From: Parasedimentitalea denitrificans
GTDB lineage: Bacteria; Pseudomonadota; Alphaproteobacteria; Rhodobacterales; Rhodobacteraceae
Direction: 5' to 3'
Assembly (NCBI RefSeq): GCF_011813015.1
Contig: NZ_QHLQ01000021.1
Span: 1-64,000 of the forward strand
Length of the DNA stretch: 64,000 nucleotides
Below the pieces are notes generated by a model. It was not told the origin of the DNA. It did not search any database and saw only the letters and a program-made list of their open reading frames with translations. The position numbers and the translations under genes were made by a program. Every line of letters begins with the position of its first letter. The stretch's first letter is position 1. Shown here piece after piece: positions 35,499 to 46,688 of this stretch.

Positions 35499-36374
35499 TT
35501 AGCCTTGTGAAACCTTCGCAACTTCAGCTGCGAAATCTTCTTTTACAACTTCGATGCCTTCACCAACTTCGAGGCGAATAAAGCCAGTGATTGTCGCACC
35601 GGCCTCCTTGGCAGCGGCTTCGACGGTCAGGTCGGGGTTCACCACAAACGATTGATTCAACAATGTTGATTCAGCGATGAACTTCTTCATGCGGCCAACA
35701 ATCATCTTTTCGATCACTGCTTCTGGCTTGCCGGATTCACGAGCGATGTCCATCTGGACTTGCTTCTCTTTCTCAACAACAGCGGCATCCAGATCAGCTT
35801 CGCTCAGTGCAGCTGGGTTCACGGCTGCAATGTGCATGGCGATTTGCTTGCCAAGTGCTTCGTCGCCGCCAGACAGCGCAACCAAAACACCGATCTTGCC
35901 CATACCAGCAGTAACCGAGTTGTGTACATAAGACACAACAACGTCGCCTTCCAGCGACGACATGCGGCGAACCGACATGTTTTCACCGATTGTTGCAACC
36001 TTAGCAGTCACGACTTCTGCAACAGTCTTGCCGCCCATGTCAGCCGAGTTCAGAGCGTCGACATCGTCCACACCCAACGCAACCTTAGCGATTCCACCGA
36101 CCATTTCCTGGAACTCGGCGTTCTTACCAACAAAGTCGGTTTCCGAGTTCACTTCGACCGCAACACCTTTGTTGCCGTCAACAGCGACCGCAACCAGACC
36201 TTCAGCGGCAGTACGACCAGATTTCTTGGCTGCTTTGGCTAGGCCCTTAGTGCGAAGCCAGTCAACGGCAGCTTCCATGTCGCCATTGGTTTCGGTCAGG
36301 GCTTTTTTCGAGTCCATCATGCCTGCGCCGGTCGAGTCGCGCAGTTCTTTTACGAGTGCTGCTGTGATTGCCAT
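35499..36374 (-). CDS. tsf: Translation elongation factor Ts
   Basis: A 291-residue nucleotide-exchange factor for EF-Tu. The UBA-like N-terminus contains [25 protein letters not shown]. The core has [26 protein letters not shown] and [16 protein letters not shown]. It is co-transcribed downstream of rpsB with an 81-base gap holding a hairpin. Confidence 0.97.
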   Translation of the reverse strand: MAITAALVKELRDSTGAGMMDSKKALTETNGDMEAAVDWLRTKGLAKAAKKSGRTAAEGLVAVAVDGNKGVAVEVNSETDFVGKNAEFQEMVGGIAKVALGVDDVDALNSADMGGKTVAEVVTAKVATIGENMSVRRMSSLEGDVVVSYVHNSVTAGMGKIGVLVALSGGDEALGKQIAMHIAAVNPAALSEADLDAAVVEKEKQVQMDIARESGKPEAVIEKMIVGRMKKFIAESTLLNQSFVVNPDLTVEAAAKEAGATITGFIRLEVGEGIEVVKEDFAAEVAKVSQG

Positions 36375-36406
36375 CTTTTGGCTCTCCTCAAATCAAAAAC
36401 GGATTT

Positions 36407-36430
36407 GGGGCAGGTTCAAACCCCTGCCCC
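36407..36430 (-). promoter_or_regulatory. Hairpin between rpsB and tsf
   Basis: An 8-bp stem GGGGCAGG (36407-36414) with CCTGCCCC (36423-36430). There is no T run on the operon strand, so it is likely a partial attenuator or mRNA-processing element that sets the ratio of S2 to EF-Ts. Confidence 0.6.
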
Positions 36431-36455
36431 ATATATTTAACCGGTGACGGTTGGA

Positions 36456-37223
36456 TCAGGCTTCGGCGCCTTCGGCCGGAACTTCTTCAACCAGCGCTTC
36501 TTCGAATTCGCCAAGGTCAACGCCAGCAGCGCCCAGTTGAGTGGACATACCTTCCAGAGCTGCACGAGCAGCCAGATCACAGTACAGCGAGATCGCACGG
36601 GATGCGTCATCGTTGCCAGGAATGACGTAGTCAACGCCATCAGGCGAGCAGTTGGTGTCAACGATGGCAACAACTGGGATGCCCAGCTTGTTTGCTTCGG
36701 CGATGGCCAGCGACTCTTTTTTCACGTCGATGACGAACAGCAGATCTGGAACACCGCCCATTTCGCTGATTCCGCCCAGCGAAGCCTGCAGCTTGCCGTG
36801 GTCACGCTCCATGCCGAGACGCTCTTTTTTGGTCAGGCCATCAAAACCGACTTCCATCTTCTGGTCGATGTCTTTCAGGCGCTTGATCGACTGGGAAACA
36901 GTTTTCCAGTTGGTCAATGTGCCTCCGAGCCAACGGTGGTTCATAAAGTACTGAGCCGATTTTTCTGCAGCTTCAGCGATTGGCGTAGCAGCCTGACGCT
37001 TTGTACCAACAAAAAGAACACGGCCGCCCTTGGCGACGGTGTCGTGGATAACCTGCAAAGCCTGGTCCAGCATTGGAACAGTCTGGGTCAAATCCATGAT
37101 GTGGATGCCGTTACGTGCACCGTAGATGTACGGGCCCATGCGTGGGTTCCAGCGCTGTGTCTGGTGACCAAAGTGTACGCCTGCTTCAAGAAGCTGACGA
37201 AGAGTGAACTCAGGAAGAGCCAT
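36456..37223 (-). CDS. rpsB: 30S ribosomal protein S2
   Basis: A 255-residue ribosomal protein with all S2 marks: [46 protein letters not shown] and [26 protein letters not shown]. The C-terminal acidic tail is a little longer than in E. coli, as is common in Rhodobacterales. First gene of rpsB-tsf. Confidence 0.97.
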   Translation of the reverse strand: MALPEFTLRQLLEAGVHFGHQTQRWNPRMGPYIYGARNGIHIMDLTQTVPMLDQALQVIHDTVAKGGRVLFVGTKRQAATPIAEAAEKSAQYFMNHRWLGGTLTNWKTVSQSIKRLKDIDQKMEVGFDGLTKKERLGMERDHGKLQASLGGISEMGGVPDLLFVIDVKKESLAIAEANKLGIPVVAIVDTNCSPDGVDYVIPGNDDASRAISLYCDLAARAALEGMSTQLGAAGVDLGEFEEALVEEVPAEGAEA

Positions 37224-37346
37224 ATTCGTATTACCTTTCCGGTTTATTCCTCGGCGGGGGTCTTAGAGCGGATGCTCCAACCGGCGGTCTGTTGAGGATG
37301 TCTCCCTCAATCAGGCCAAACCCCGCCTGCGGGTTTGAATGCCGCG

Positions 37347-37375
37347 CGTATAGATCAGGTTCTGTGGGGGTGCAA
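37347..37375 (-). promoter_or_regulatory. Sigma-70-type promoter of rpsB-tsf
   Basis: Minus strand TTGCAC (37375-37370), 17-base spacer, TATACG (37352-37347). About 120 bases of leader follow, with hairpins (CAAACCC/GGGTTTG at 37317-37337 and TTGAGG/CCTCAA near 37290-37310) that could take part in S2 autoregulation. Confidence 0.6.
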
Positions 37376-37397
37376 GCTTAAATGAATGGGCAAGAGG

Positions 37398-38243
37398 TTA
37401 ATCGGCAGTTTGCAAACCATTGCGCCCTGTTTGGTGGCCCAAACGTATCGTTTCTTCACAATAGGCAGCCAGTTTCTTGCGATTGGCAAAGTCAGATACA
37501 GGCACCGGAGTATGGTAGATTAGCTCCACCGAACCCTGACGCAATACGGCGAGGGTTTTTAGAAAGTGCGGAGTAAAATCCATATCGCCCCACCATCCAT
37601 AAAACCGGTTTGGTTCTTTCTTGGGCGGATGATAGACAACGGACACTGGCTGAACAAACATAAATCCCCTTAAGTGGTCACTAAAAAATGCCGCAAAGAG
37701 TGTTGATTTAAAGTTCAGAACCCTCAACCCGTCTGTAGAGGTCCCTTCAGGAAAAAACAAAAGTTTATGGTCGGCTTTAAGACGTTGCTCAAAAAGCAAA
37801 GTTTGCTCGCGAGCCTTTTTTGGATTTCGCTCAATGAATACCGTGCCCGTTGCCCGTGCCAGCCAACCGATCCCAGGCCAATTCGCAACCTCTGCTTTCG
37901 ATACAAAGTAAATGCGCTTACGGGCATTCAACGCAAAGATGTCCAACCAAGATGAATGGTTGGCAACAACTGCTCCACGATTTCTCATCAAGTTTCCGGT
38001 GGTTCGGAACCCTATTCCCATCACGCGCAAAGCGTTTCGGCAAACGAATTGAGTCACGAAAGGCGTTATTGGGCGACGCAACCCACAAAAAGGCCGCTCA
38101 AACAGGCGCAAGGTCAGTAGGACCAATAAACCGCCGAAAATCAACAATGCCAGTGGTACACACCGTAGTACAATCAATCCCCAGCCAAATCCATTTATCT
38201 TGATAGGGTCAGGGGAAACTTCACTTTGCCAGCTTGTGCTCAT
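37398..38243 (-). CDS. olsA: 1-acyl-glycerol/lyso-ornithine-lipid O-acyltransferase (OlsA/PlsC-like)
   Basis: A 281-residue membrane-bound acyltransferase with an N-terminal hydrophobic helix and the PlsC motifs NHSSWLDIFAL (HX4D), GTVFIERNPKKA and FPEGTSTDGLRVLNF. By itself it could be a PlsC paralogue. It directly follows an OlsB-like gene with a four-base overlap, so the second step of ornithine lipid synthesis, acylation of lyso-ornithine lipid, is the likely role. Confidence 0.8.
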   Translation of the reverse strand: MSTSWQSEVSPDPIKINGFGWGLIVLRCVPLALLIFGGLLVLLTLRLFERPFCGLRRPITPFVTQFVCRNALRVMGIGFRTTGNLMRNRGAVVANHSSWLDIFALNARKRIYFVSKAEVANWPGIGWLARATGTVFIERNPKKAREQTLLFEQRLKADHKLLFFPEGTSTDGLRVLNFKSTLFAAFFSDHLRGFMFVQPVSVVYHPPKKEPNRFYGWWGDMDFTPHFLKTLAVLRQGSVELIYHTPVPVSDFANRKKLAAYCEETIRLGHQTGRNGLQTAD

Positions 38244-39010
38244 CGGTTCCCTCGCCCGCCGGAATATAGCCGTTTTTGTCGAGCAGTCATCTTTTCAGTA
38301 TCGAGGATCAGGAAAACGTCCGTGGTGTTGAATTTGTGGTCGATAAAGGCACCATCTCCAACGCAGCCACCAAGCCTAAGGTAGGCCTTTATCAATGCCG
38401 GCATGTCGATCATCGCCTGACGTCGATCCAATTTCTCGGGAGGCACCAAGTCCATGGGTTGATAGCTTTTTGCGCGAACACGTAGGTTAGATGGTGCTAG
38501 GTGGTTCTGCTGCAGCATAGAGAGTGGATTGGCCAGAACCGAGAGGTCCGTACCGTGAAAACTGGCGACTCCAAACAAGATTTCTATGCGGTGTTGTGCG
38601 ACATATTCGGCCAGTCCGGACCATAAATGAAACAACGCAGTGCCTCCGCGAAAGTCTGGATGCAGGCAAGAGCGCCCTAACTCCAACAACTTACGGCCTG
38701 ATCTTCTTAAACTTGTCAGGTCATATTCATCTTCAGAATAAAACTGTCCAGCTTGGACTGCCTGATCTTCACGTAACAGTCGGTAGACACCGGCCAATGT
38801 GCCGGTTGAATTCTCCCGGACTAGCAAATGATCAACAAATGCGTCGAACTCATCCCTCTCTAGTTTAGCATCGTGGTCGACCAATTCACCACTTCCCCCA
38901 AGTTCCTGAATGAAAACTTGATACCGCAACGATTGCGCAGCACGCAAATCTTCTGGTGAGTCTGCGATTTTGACTGAAAAATCGGGAGCATTTACGAGGA
39001 GGTCGTGCAT
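38240..39010 (-). CDS. olsB: L-ornithine N-alpha-acyltransferase (OlsB-like)
   Basis: A 256-residue GNAT-like acyltransferase of the OlsB family: SLRYQVFIQELGGSGE, DEFDAFVDHLLVRE, LLELGRSCLHPDFRGGTALFHLW and FGVASFHGTDL. It transfers a 3-hydroxyacyl group from ACP to ornithine, the first step of phosphorus-free ornithine lipids. These often rise under phosphate limitation, but no PHO box was seen upstream. The ATG at 39010 is taken over an in-frame TTG three codons earlier. Confidence 0.82.
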   Translation of the reverse strand: MHDLLVNAPDFSVKIADSPEDLRAAQSLRYQVFIQELGGSGELVDHDAKLERDEFDAFVDHLLVRENSTGTLAGVYRLLREDQAVQAGQFYSEDEYDLTSLRRSGRKLLELGRSCLHPDFRGGTALFHLWSGLAEYVAQHRIEILFGVASFHGTDLSVLANPLSMLQQNHLAPSNLRVRAKSYQPMDLVPPEKLDRRQAMIDMPALIKAYLRLGGCVGDGAFIDHKFNTTDVFLILDTEKMTARQKRLYSGGRGNR

Positions 39011-39121
39011 GAGAAACAACTAACACAATTCAAAGTCTGGCGCAGATAGACCGTATTGCGATGATTTGGCAACAATTTTAGCAAAACTTGTAGAATTACG
39101 TTAACTGTTCATCAACCGTTA

Positions 39122-39304
39122 TCACGGATCAAATACTGGTGTCAGAGCAATTCGGGATCCATCGATAACGAGTTTGCCTTGATCACGGAAGTTTACAGAG
39201 ATTTTGCCGCCGATATTTGACTGCACTTGCCCTACTCCCCATTCGGGATGATCTGGATGCAGGACAAACATGCCGGGGGCTAAAATCGCGTTGAGGTCGG
39301 TCAT
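39122..39304 (-). CDS. DUF3553 small protein
   Basis: A 60-residue protein, MTDLNAILAPGMFVLHPDHP onwards, with the WGVGQVQS and KISVNFRDQGK segments of the DUF3553 family, an SH3-like fold recalling the CarD/UvrD-tail type. Function unknown. It is divergent from chpT with only 29 bases between the starts, so the two promoters must reach into each other's genes. Confidence 0.75.
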   Translation of the reverse strand: MTDLNAILAPGMFVLHPDHPEWGVGQVQSNIGGKISVNFRDQGKLVIDGSRIALTPVFDP

Positions 39305-39333
39305 AAGAGATTGGCCCAATTCGGAGGAAAGAC

Positions 39334-39930
39334 ATGAGTATTGATAACGTCGATTTAGCGGCATTGGTAGGGTCAAGGATCTGCCATGATTTGATCAGCC
39401 CTGTAGGCGCCATTAATAACGGTCTCGAACTGCTCGGTATGTCCGGTGACCTCGCTGGTCCAGAGTTGGAGCTGATTTCCGATAGTGTGAGCAACGCCAA
39501 TGCTCGTATTCGATATTTCAGGGTAGCTTTTGGGAGCGCTGGTGATCAGCAGCTTGGACGCGCCGAAGTTGTTTCAATCCTGGAGGACATGAGCAAAGGC
39601 GCGCGGCTCCAGCTGCAATGGTCTCCACTGGAACCTTGTAACCGCCAAGAAGTCCGACTTTCTTTCCTGGCCCTTTTGTGCTTGGAAACTGCTATGCCCT
39701 ATGGAGGCACCGCCAAGGTATTTTGTGCGGACGGTAAGTGGACTGTGATTGGCGAGGCTACAAAAATCAACGTCGACAATGACCTTTGGGCGCGCATCAG
39801 TGGTGAGCATTCTGCCGCCACTATCACCCCTGCCCTTGTTCAGTTTGCAATGTTGCCAGAAGCCGCATCAAGTATGGGGCGGACTGTGCGGGTGGAACAA
39901 AGCCTAGACAAGCTCACGATCAATTTCTGA
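39334..39930 (+). CDS. chpT: Histidine phosphotransferase ChpT
   Basis: A 198-residue dimeric phosphotransferase that passes phosphate from CckA to CtrA and CpdR. The dimerisation/phospho helix contains SRICHDLISPVGAINNGLELL, with the phospho-acceptor His18. The C-terminal part resembles a degenerate histidine-kinase ATPase domain. In Rhodobacterales this relay controls motility, gene transfer agents and quorum-linked traits rather than being essential. GGAGG lies six bases before the ATG. Confidence 0.88.
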   Translation: MSIDNVDLAALVGSRICHDLISPVGAINNGLELLGMSGDLAGPELELISDSVSNANARIRYFRVAFGSAGDQQLGRAEVVSILEDMSKGARLQLQWSPLEPCNRQEVRLSFLALLCLETAMPYGGTAKVFCADGKWTVIGEATKINVDNDLWARISGEHSAATITPALVQFAMLPEAASSMGRTVRVEQSLDKLTINF

Positions 39931-39953
39931 CTTACCCCAAGCCTGAGAATAGT

Positions 39954-39986
39954 GCGTCACCTACATTTGGGTGACGCTTATTTTTT
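39954..39986 (+). terminator. Rho-independent terminator of chpT (shared with proA)
   Basis: An 8-bp perfect stem GCGTCACC (39954-39961) with GGTGACGC (39970-39977) followed by TTATTTTTT. It lies between convergent chpT and proA, and its T run touches the proA stop. Confidence 0.88.
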
Positions 39987-41250
39987 AAGAACGAACAGTT
40001 CCATCTCCGCGAACCAGATATTTGAAGCTAGTCAATTGAGCTGCTCCTACCGGGCCACGCGCATGCATCTTACCTGTGGCAATGCCAATTTCAGCTCCCA
40101 TCCCAAACTCACCACCGTCAGCGAACTGAGTTGATGCATTATGCATGAGAATGGCGCTATCCAGCTCATTAAAGAACGTCTGAACCGCTTGTGCATCTTC
40201 GGTAATAATACAGTCCGTGTGCTGCGAGTGATGTTTGCGAATATGGGTGATCGCATCGCTGATACTATCCACTTGCTTTGCAGAAATGATCATATCGAGA
40301 TACTCACATCCCCAGTCTGAATCGCTCGCAGTAACCATACCGTCTGGGCCTGCAAGCCCTTCCTCGGCGCGGATTTCCACTCCTGCATCCTTCAGGGCAA
40401 AGAGTATATCCCGACCCAAAGTTTTAGAAATATCTCGGTGGATTAATAAGCATTCAGCAGCCCCACAAATCCCAGTTCGGCGGGTTTTAGCGTTTAGCAC
40501 AACTTCCAGAGCTTTCTTCGCGTCAGCCGCTTTGTCGATGTAAATATGCACGATGCCTTCGAGGTGAGCGAACACTGGCACGCGCGCTTCGCTTTGAACC
40601 AGACCTACCAGTCCCTTCCCGCCGCGTGGTACGATAACATCGACGTATTCCGTCATCGTCAGTAATTGCTGCACGGCGGCCCGATCCCGGGTTGGAACCA
40701 GTTGGATTGCATCTTGAGGCAACCCTGCTGCTTCCAATCCTTCGGCCAAACAAGCCTGAATGGCTTGGCTTGAATGAAAGCTTTCAGACCCACCACGCAA
40801 GATCACCGCATTGCCAGACTTCAGGCACAGCGCGCCTGCATCTGCAGTAACATTGGGGCGACTTTCGTAGATAACACCAATGACGCCCAACGGCGTACGT
40901 ACACGCTGAATATTTAGGCCAGATGGCTGATCCCATTCATCCAAGACCTGGCCAACCGGATCGTCCTGAGCTGCAACCGCACGCAGTCCATCGACGATGC
41001 TCTGAATTCTGGTCTCATCCAACATCAAACGATCCATCATCGCGGCGGACAGCCCTTTGGAGCTTCCGAAATCTAAATCACGTTGGTTCGCGGAAATGAT
41101 TTCCGCGCGACGCGCCCAAACTGTATCGGCGGCTCCGGTCAAAGCCTTTCGCTTATCCGCGCCAGAGGCCGTAGCCAGGATTTGTGACGCGGCTTTAGCG
41201 CGGGCACCAATTTCTGCCATCAACTCGGGAATGTTCGCAATATCAGTCAT
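39985..41250 (-). CDS. proA: Gamma-glutamyl phosphate reductase
   Basis: A 421-residue NADPH-dependent enzyme, second step of proline synthesis. Motifs are [48 protein letters not shown], the catalytic Cys in [19 protein letters not shown], and [27 protein letters not shown]. The ATG at 41250 is chosen over an in-frame TTG three codons upstream. It follows proB after 77 bases that hold a dispersed repeat. Confidence 0.95.
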   Translation of the reverse strand: MTDIANIPELMAEIGARAKAASQILATASGADKRKALTGAADTVWARRAEIISANQRDLDFGSSKGLSAAMMDRLMLDETRIQSIVDGLRAVAAQDDPVGQVLDEWDQPSGLNIQRVRTPLGVIGVIYESRPNVTADAGALCLKSGNAVILRGGSESFHSSQAIQACLAEGLEAAGLPQDAIQLVPTRDRAAVQQLLTMTEYVDVIVPRGGKGLVGLVQSEARVPVFAHLEGIVHIYIDKAADAKKALEVVLNAKTRRTGICGAAECLLIHRDISKTLGRDILFALKDAGVEIRAEEGLAGPDGMVTASDSDWGCEYLDMIISAKQVDSISDAITHIRKHHSQHTDCIITEDAQAVQTFFNELDSAILMHNASTQFADGGEFGMGAEIGIATGKMHARGPVGAAQLTSFKYLVRGDGTVRS

Positions 41251-41291
41251 TCGTTTCAAACCTTTCCCATGTTGGGCGCTAGAGATTTTTT

Positions 41292-41324
41292 GCCTCCGGC
41301 GGAGGTATTTTTTAACAAGAAGAA
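41292..41324 (+). repeat. Short dispersed repeat, copy 2 (gcctccggc-gaggta type)
   Basis: GCCTCCGGCGGAGGTATTTT followed by a stretch ending CAAGAAGAA. It matches 9959-9990 and holds the perfect mini-hairpin CCTCC-GGC-GGAGG followed by TATTTTTT. Located between proB and proA. Confidence 0.6.
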
Positions 41325-41327
41325 ATT

Positions 41328-43477
<2,150 letters not shown>

Positions 43478-43583
43478 TCAAATTACTGCCCCAAACGTAA
43501 TAGTACCAAGTGTCCCGAGGCTGGACCTAAACTGCCCAACCTCTCTTAACGGCTGCCATAACGCATCATACGCGGCGCGCCAA

Positions 43584-44120
43584 TCACAGTTTTCTGCTAT
43601 AGGTCCAAGTTGGCACTGCTGCACCGCGTGAAACGGAAAATGTTTCAGCATCACCTAGATACTCAAAGCCACAGTGAGTCAAAACCTTGGCCGAAGCAAG
43701 ATTATCCTGAAAAGCGGTAGCGAACATAGCTGCGTTGTTCGACGGGTTCGCGTCCACGAGGGCCTTCAAGGCTTCGGACGCGAGGCCAGAGTTCCAAAAC
43801 ACCGGAGCAATCCAAAACCCGACTTCGGACTGATTGCGATCCAATCTCTTCAGACCGATCACCCCTTTGAGCTCTGCCCCGCCATCACGGGTTCCATCAA
43901 TCGCCCAGACATCTTCCTCACGATCGTCGGACATTGCGCGAGCGATATACGCTTCTGTCGCGCCTGGCGGAACTGGATGAGGTATAGAGCTCGTCATTCG
44001 TGCAACACGCTCGTCGCCGGTATATTGGGATAGCAATCCCTCGTCCGATTTCCGTAGAGGACGCAGCACAAAACGCTCGGCCTCAATGACCGGTTGAGTA
44101 AAAACTTGATCCAGGCTCAT
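43584..44120 (-). CDS. GNAT-family N-acetyltransferase (RimJ/RimL-like)
   Basis: A 178-residue acetyltransferase: EAERFVLRPLRKSDEGLLSQY, EVGFWIAPVFWNSGLASEALKALV (acetyl-CoA loop region) and NLASAKVLTHCGFEYLGD. The family acetylates protein N-termini, amino groups of antibiotics or small molecules; the substrate is not evident. It sits between rpmA and obgE, as in many Rhodobacterales. Confidence 0.82.
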   Translation of the reverse strand: MSLDQVFTQPVIEAERFVLRPLRKSDEGLLSQYTGDERVARMTSSIPHPVPPGATEAYIARAMSDDREEDVWAIDGTRDGGAELKGVIGLKRLDRNQSEVGFWIAPVFWNSGLASEALKALVDANPSNNAAMFATAFQDNLASAKVLTHCGFEYLGDAETFSVSRGAAVPTWTYSRKL

Positions 44121-44228
44121 ACAGATGTTCCTCAGTCAATTGGTACTAGTTGAACGGACAATAGCGTCCAAAACGGCCAACGAAGCGTTGTTTTTCCAAA
44201 ATCACGACGAAAGCCAAAAACAGAAAGA

Positions 44229-44251
44229 GGGACCGGCTTATCACCGATCCC
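44229..44251. terminator. Terminator after rplU-rpmA
   Basis: An 8-bp stem GGGACCGG (44229-44236) with CCGATCCC (44244-44251), one G-T pair. On the minus strand it is followed by a T-rich stretch (TCTTTCTGTTTTT), and on the plus strand by ATTTTTATT. It lies just past the rpmA stop. Confidence 0.75.
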
Positions 44252-44281
44252 CCAAATTTTTATTAACCTTGTGGGTTCGGT

Positions 44282-44551
44282 TTATTCAGCGGCCTCCGCC
44301 ACTGGCAGAACCGAAATAAAGGTGCGGCCTTTCAGGCCTTTGTGGAAGGTAACAGCGCCTTCGGATGTTGCAAAGATTGTGTGATCTTTACCCATGCCTA
44401 CGCCTTCGCCCGGCCAAAACTTGGTGCCGCGCTGACGAACAATGATGTTACCAGAGATGGCTGCTTCGCCACCGTACAGTTTCACGCCAAGGCGGCGACC
44501 AGCAGAGTCGCGGCCGTTACGGGAGGAACCACCAGCTTTTTTATGTGCCAT
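44282..44551 (-). CDS. rpmA: 50S ribosomal protein L27
   Basis: An 89-residue ribosomal protein starting [20 protein letters not shown], with [14 protein letters not shown] [20 protein letters not shown]. Its N-terminal arm reaches the peptidyl-transferase centre. It follows rplU with an 11-base gap, the standard order. Confidence 0.98.
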   Translation of the reverse strand: MAHKKAGGSSRNGRDSAGRRLGVKLYGGEAAISGNIIVRQRGTKFWPGEGVGMGKDHTIFATSEGAVTFHKGLKGRTFISVLPVAEAAE

Positions 44552-44562
44552 TCTGTCTCTCC

Positions 44563-45162
44563 TTAGCCTTTAGCCAGATCTTTGGCTTGCTCAACCCACT
44601 CGGGCTTCACTTTGATTGCATCGATAGCAGCAATATCGTCTGCAGACAATGCAGCAACCTGAGCAAAGCTAGTCAGACCAGCTGCTTCCAGTTTCTTGGC
44701 AGCGGCAGGGCCTACACCAGTCAACTGAGTCAGATCATCGGAACCAGCAGCGGCAGCAGGTGCTTTTGCTTTAGCAGCCGGAGCAGCTTTGGCAGCAGCA
44801 GGAGCATCGCCCTTACCGGTAGCAACTTTAACACCAGACTTGTCAGCGCCCGAAGCCAGGATCTCAGTGATCTTGACGAGGGTCAGCTTTTGACGGTGAC
44901 CTTTGGTGCGCTTGGAAGAGTGCTTACGACGGCGCTTGACGAAGTGGATCAGCTTTTCGCCTTTGATCTGGTCAACGACCTCGGCCTGCACTGCAGCGCC
45001 TTCAACAAAGGGAACACCTACAACCGGAGCGTCGCCGCCCAGCATCAGGATGTCATTGAACTGAATTGTTTCGCCAGCATCTGCAGCCAATTTTTCAACA
45101 CGGAGGATATCGCCCGCCTGAACTTTGTACTGCTTGCCGCCAGTCTTGAGGACCGCAAACAT
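44563..45162 (-). CDS. rplU: 50S ribosomal protein L21 with C-terminal helix-hairpin-helix extension
   Basis: Residues 1-103 are a normal L21 ([41 protein letters not shown]). An Ala/Lys/Pro-rich linker (about 110-145) then leads to a helix-hairpin-helix unit (about 146-199; [33 protein letters not shown]). Typical L21 is about 103 residues, so the protein is nearly doubled. This form recurs in Rhodobacterales. The ATG at 45162 has AAGGAAAG upstream and begins the L21 fold. Confidence 0.95.
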   Translation of the reverse strand: MFAVLKTGGKQYKVQAGDILRVEKLAADAGETIQFNDILMLGGDAPVVGVPFVEGAAVQAEVVDQIKGEKLIHFVKRRRKHSSKRTKGHRQKLTLVKITEILASGADKSGVKVATGKGDAPAAAKAAPAAKAKAPAAAAGSDDLTQLTGVGPAAAKKLEAAGLTSFAQVAALSADDIAAIDAIKVKPEWVEQAKDLAKG

Positions 45163-45297
45163 GCGTCTTTCCTTTTTCAACCGCGTTCTATGGTCCCCTT
45201 ATCGGGCGTTTCGGCCAAAGCCACCTCGAACGGCGCGTCCCTCTGGGGACGGATTACGTAATGAACCCGGCACAGAGATTCCGAACCGGGATGCGGG

Positions 45298-45326
45298 CTT
45301 ATGCGGCAGTTGTGGAACCCTGTCAA
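45298..45326 (-). promoter_or_regulatory. Sigma-70-type promoter of rplU-rpmA
   Basis: Minus strand TTGACA (45326-45321), exact 17-base spacer, CATAAG (45303-45298). A leader of about 130 bases follows before the rplU start. Confidence 0.7.
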
Positions 45327-45380
45327 GCCCTTGCAAATACGTGAGTGCGCGATATCTGGGCACCCTGCCCCGCTGCTCTT

Positions 45381-46232
45381 CTATATGTCTTGACCATCGG
45401 CAAGTTCTGACAACCGTGATGCCAGCAACTCAAATCGATTTGCTGTAATCTCGTACTGGACGGCGTTCAGCAACTCATAGACGTTTTGCATCAAAGGATG
45501 CTCCAGCGCGACAACATAATCCAAAAGATCTTGGTCAGAAAATGACTGATATGTGTAAGCTGATCCTGCCAATGACGACGCCTGCATAGCAAGTCGCAAA
45601 TCACCTTCCTGCGCCTTCAAAAGCGCTTTTAAACCGTCAACCCCCAGTTCTAGATCAATCACGCCAGCGTCTCGTGCCGCCATAAGAAAGCGGAGCTGTA
45701 TCTGTTGAACAGCCTTGATCCCAGTGTCCGATGCGTCAATTGCAGATCCCATTCGTTTCAGAATGCCCAAGCGCTCAGCACCGTCACGGACAAGGTCAGA
45801 GATAATTCGTCGCCCCGCGTCTTGAACGACTGCGTCTTCCTCGATCATGTGCGCCGCATTTTCAGCCGCAACCAATCGCTGCCCCAGTGAACTGGCATAA
45901 AACTCAGACGCATGGATCAATGCTTGTTCATCCAGGGTTTTCTCAAGAATTTGCAACGCAAGATCGTGCATCTCATCCGTATCAAAGACTTGGTGAGATA
46001 GACGAATCCACGCCTCGCCAAAATCCCCGGGTTCTAATCCCAGCATATTGGGCGCACTGCTAGCTGACAGGGCAATACTATCCAGCGCAACGTCAAACCC
46101 CGTAACCTCAAGGAAGGCTTCAATCCGATCGCGATCTGCTGCAGATCCACTATTCGGTAGTAAAATGAGAGCAAGAACAAGAGCTAACAAGCCTTGCATC
46201 AACAAAACGGGTATGGTGAGAAAATATTTCAT
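45381..46232 (-). CDS. DUF2059 periplasmic protein
   Basis: A 283-residue exported protein with signal peptide MKYFLTIPVLLMQGLLALVL and a following hydrophobic stretch ending NSGSAADR. It contains a DUF2059-like helical domain (ALQILEKTLDEQALIHASEFYASSLGQRLVAAEN). Mostly alpha-helical and acidic; function unknown. It is monocistronic, divergent from tRNA-Ser. Confidence 0.7.
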   Translation of the reverse strand: MKYFLTIPVLLMQGLLALVLALILLPNSGSAADRDRIEAFLEVTGFDVALDSIALSASSAPNMLGLEPGDFGEAWIRLSHQVFDTDEMHDLALQILEKTLDEQALIHASEFYASSLGQRLVAAENAAHMIEEDAVVQDAGRRIISDLVRDGAERLGILKRMGSAIDASDTGIKAVQQIQLRFLMAARDAGVIDLELGVDGLKALLKAQEGDLRLAMQASSLAGSAYTYQSFSDQDLLDYVVALEHPLMQNVYELLNAVQYEITANRFELLASRLSELADGQDI

Positions 46233-46306
46233 GTATCAATACCTAAGTGTTTTAAGGGGGTAGGCAATGGAAAACAGACTTTCTTGAACGAACTGTGAAA
46301 ACCCTC

Positions 46307-46334
46307 TTGCACCCCCTCAATAACATCCTTAAAC
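46307..46334 (+). promoter_or_regulatory. Promoter of tRNA-Ser
   Basis: TTGCAC (46307-46312), 16-base spacer and TTAAAC (46329-46334), ending 21 bases before the mature tRNA. Confidence 0.5.
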
Positions 46335-46355
46335 GCTGCCTCACCAGACCCCCGC

Positions 46356-46445
46356 GGAGAGGTGCCGGAGTGGTCGAACGGGGCGGTCTCGAAAACCGTT
46401 GAGCCTTCACGGGTTCCCAGGGTTCGAATCCCTGTCTCTCCGCCA
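46356..46445 (+). tRNA. tRNA-Ser (anticodon CGA)
   Basis: A 90-base class II tRNA with long variable arm: acceptor GGAGAGG/TCTCTCC, anticodon loop CTCGAAA giving CGA, T-arm CAGGG-TTCGAAT-CCCTG, discriminator G and encoded CCA (46443-46445). It reads UCG serine codons. Confidence 0.97.
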
Positions 46446-46656
46446 TACTCATTTTTCTGTTTGTTCTAGTCCTGACACAATACGTTGCCCCAGACGGGCT
46501 GTTTCAATACCCAGTTGAAAACAGAAAAGAATACCAATGGGTACACCATCGTTTCCAAGAAAACTTATCGGTTCATCTAAGGTAACTAAAAACAAGTTTC
46601 GGAGCCACAGGCGTTTTGTCCGAAGACTAAACGCTCTTGGAAAACACTGTGCGATC

Positions 46657-46688
46657 GGGAGCTGACATCAATTCCAGCTCCCATTTTC
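46657..46688. terminator. Terminator at the end of the suf operon
   Basis: An 8-bp stem GGGAGCTG (46657-46664) with CAGCTCCC (46675-46682) and ATTTTCTT after it on the plus strand. It lies directly past the sufS stop at 46689 and can also close a transcript from the tRNA-Ser side. Confidence 0.7.

Noticed and set aside
35760..36242. 160-codon plus ORF opposite tsf
   Set aside because: Shadow frame of tsf with no independent support.
36444..37295. 283-codon plus ORF opposite rpsB
   Set aside because: Antisense shadow of a highly conserved ribosomal gene; its length comes from the codon bias of rpsB.
44545..45261. 238-codon plus ORF opposite rplU
   Set aside because: Shadow of the Ala/Lys-rich rplU extension; no ribosome binding site or family features.
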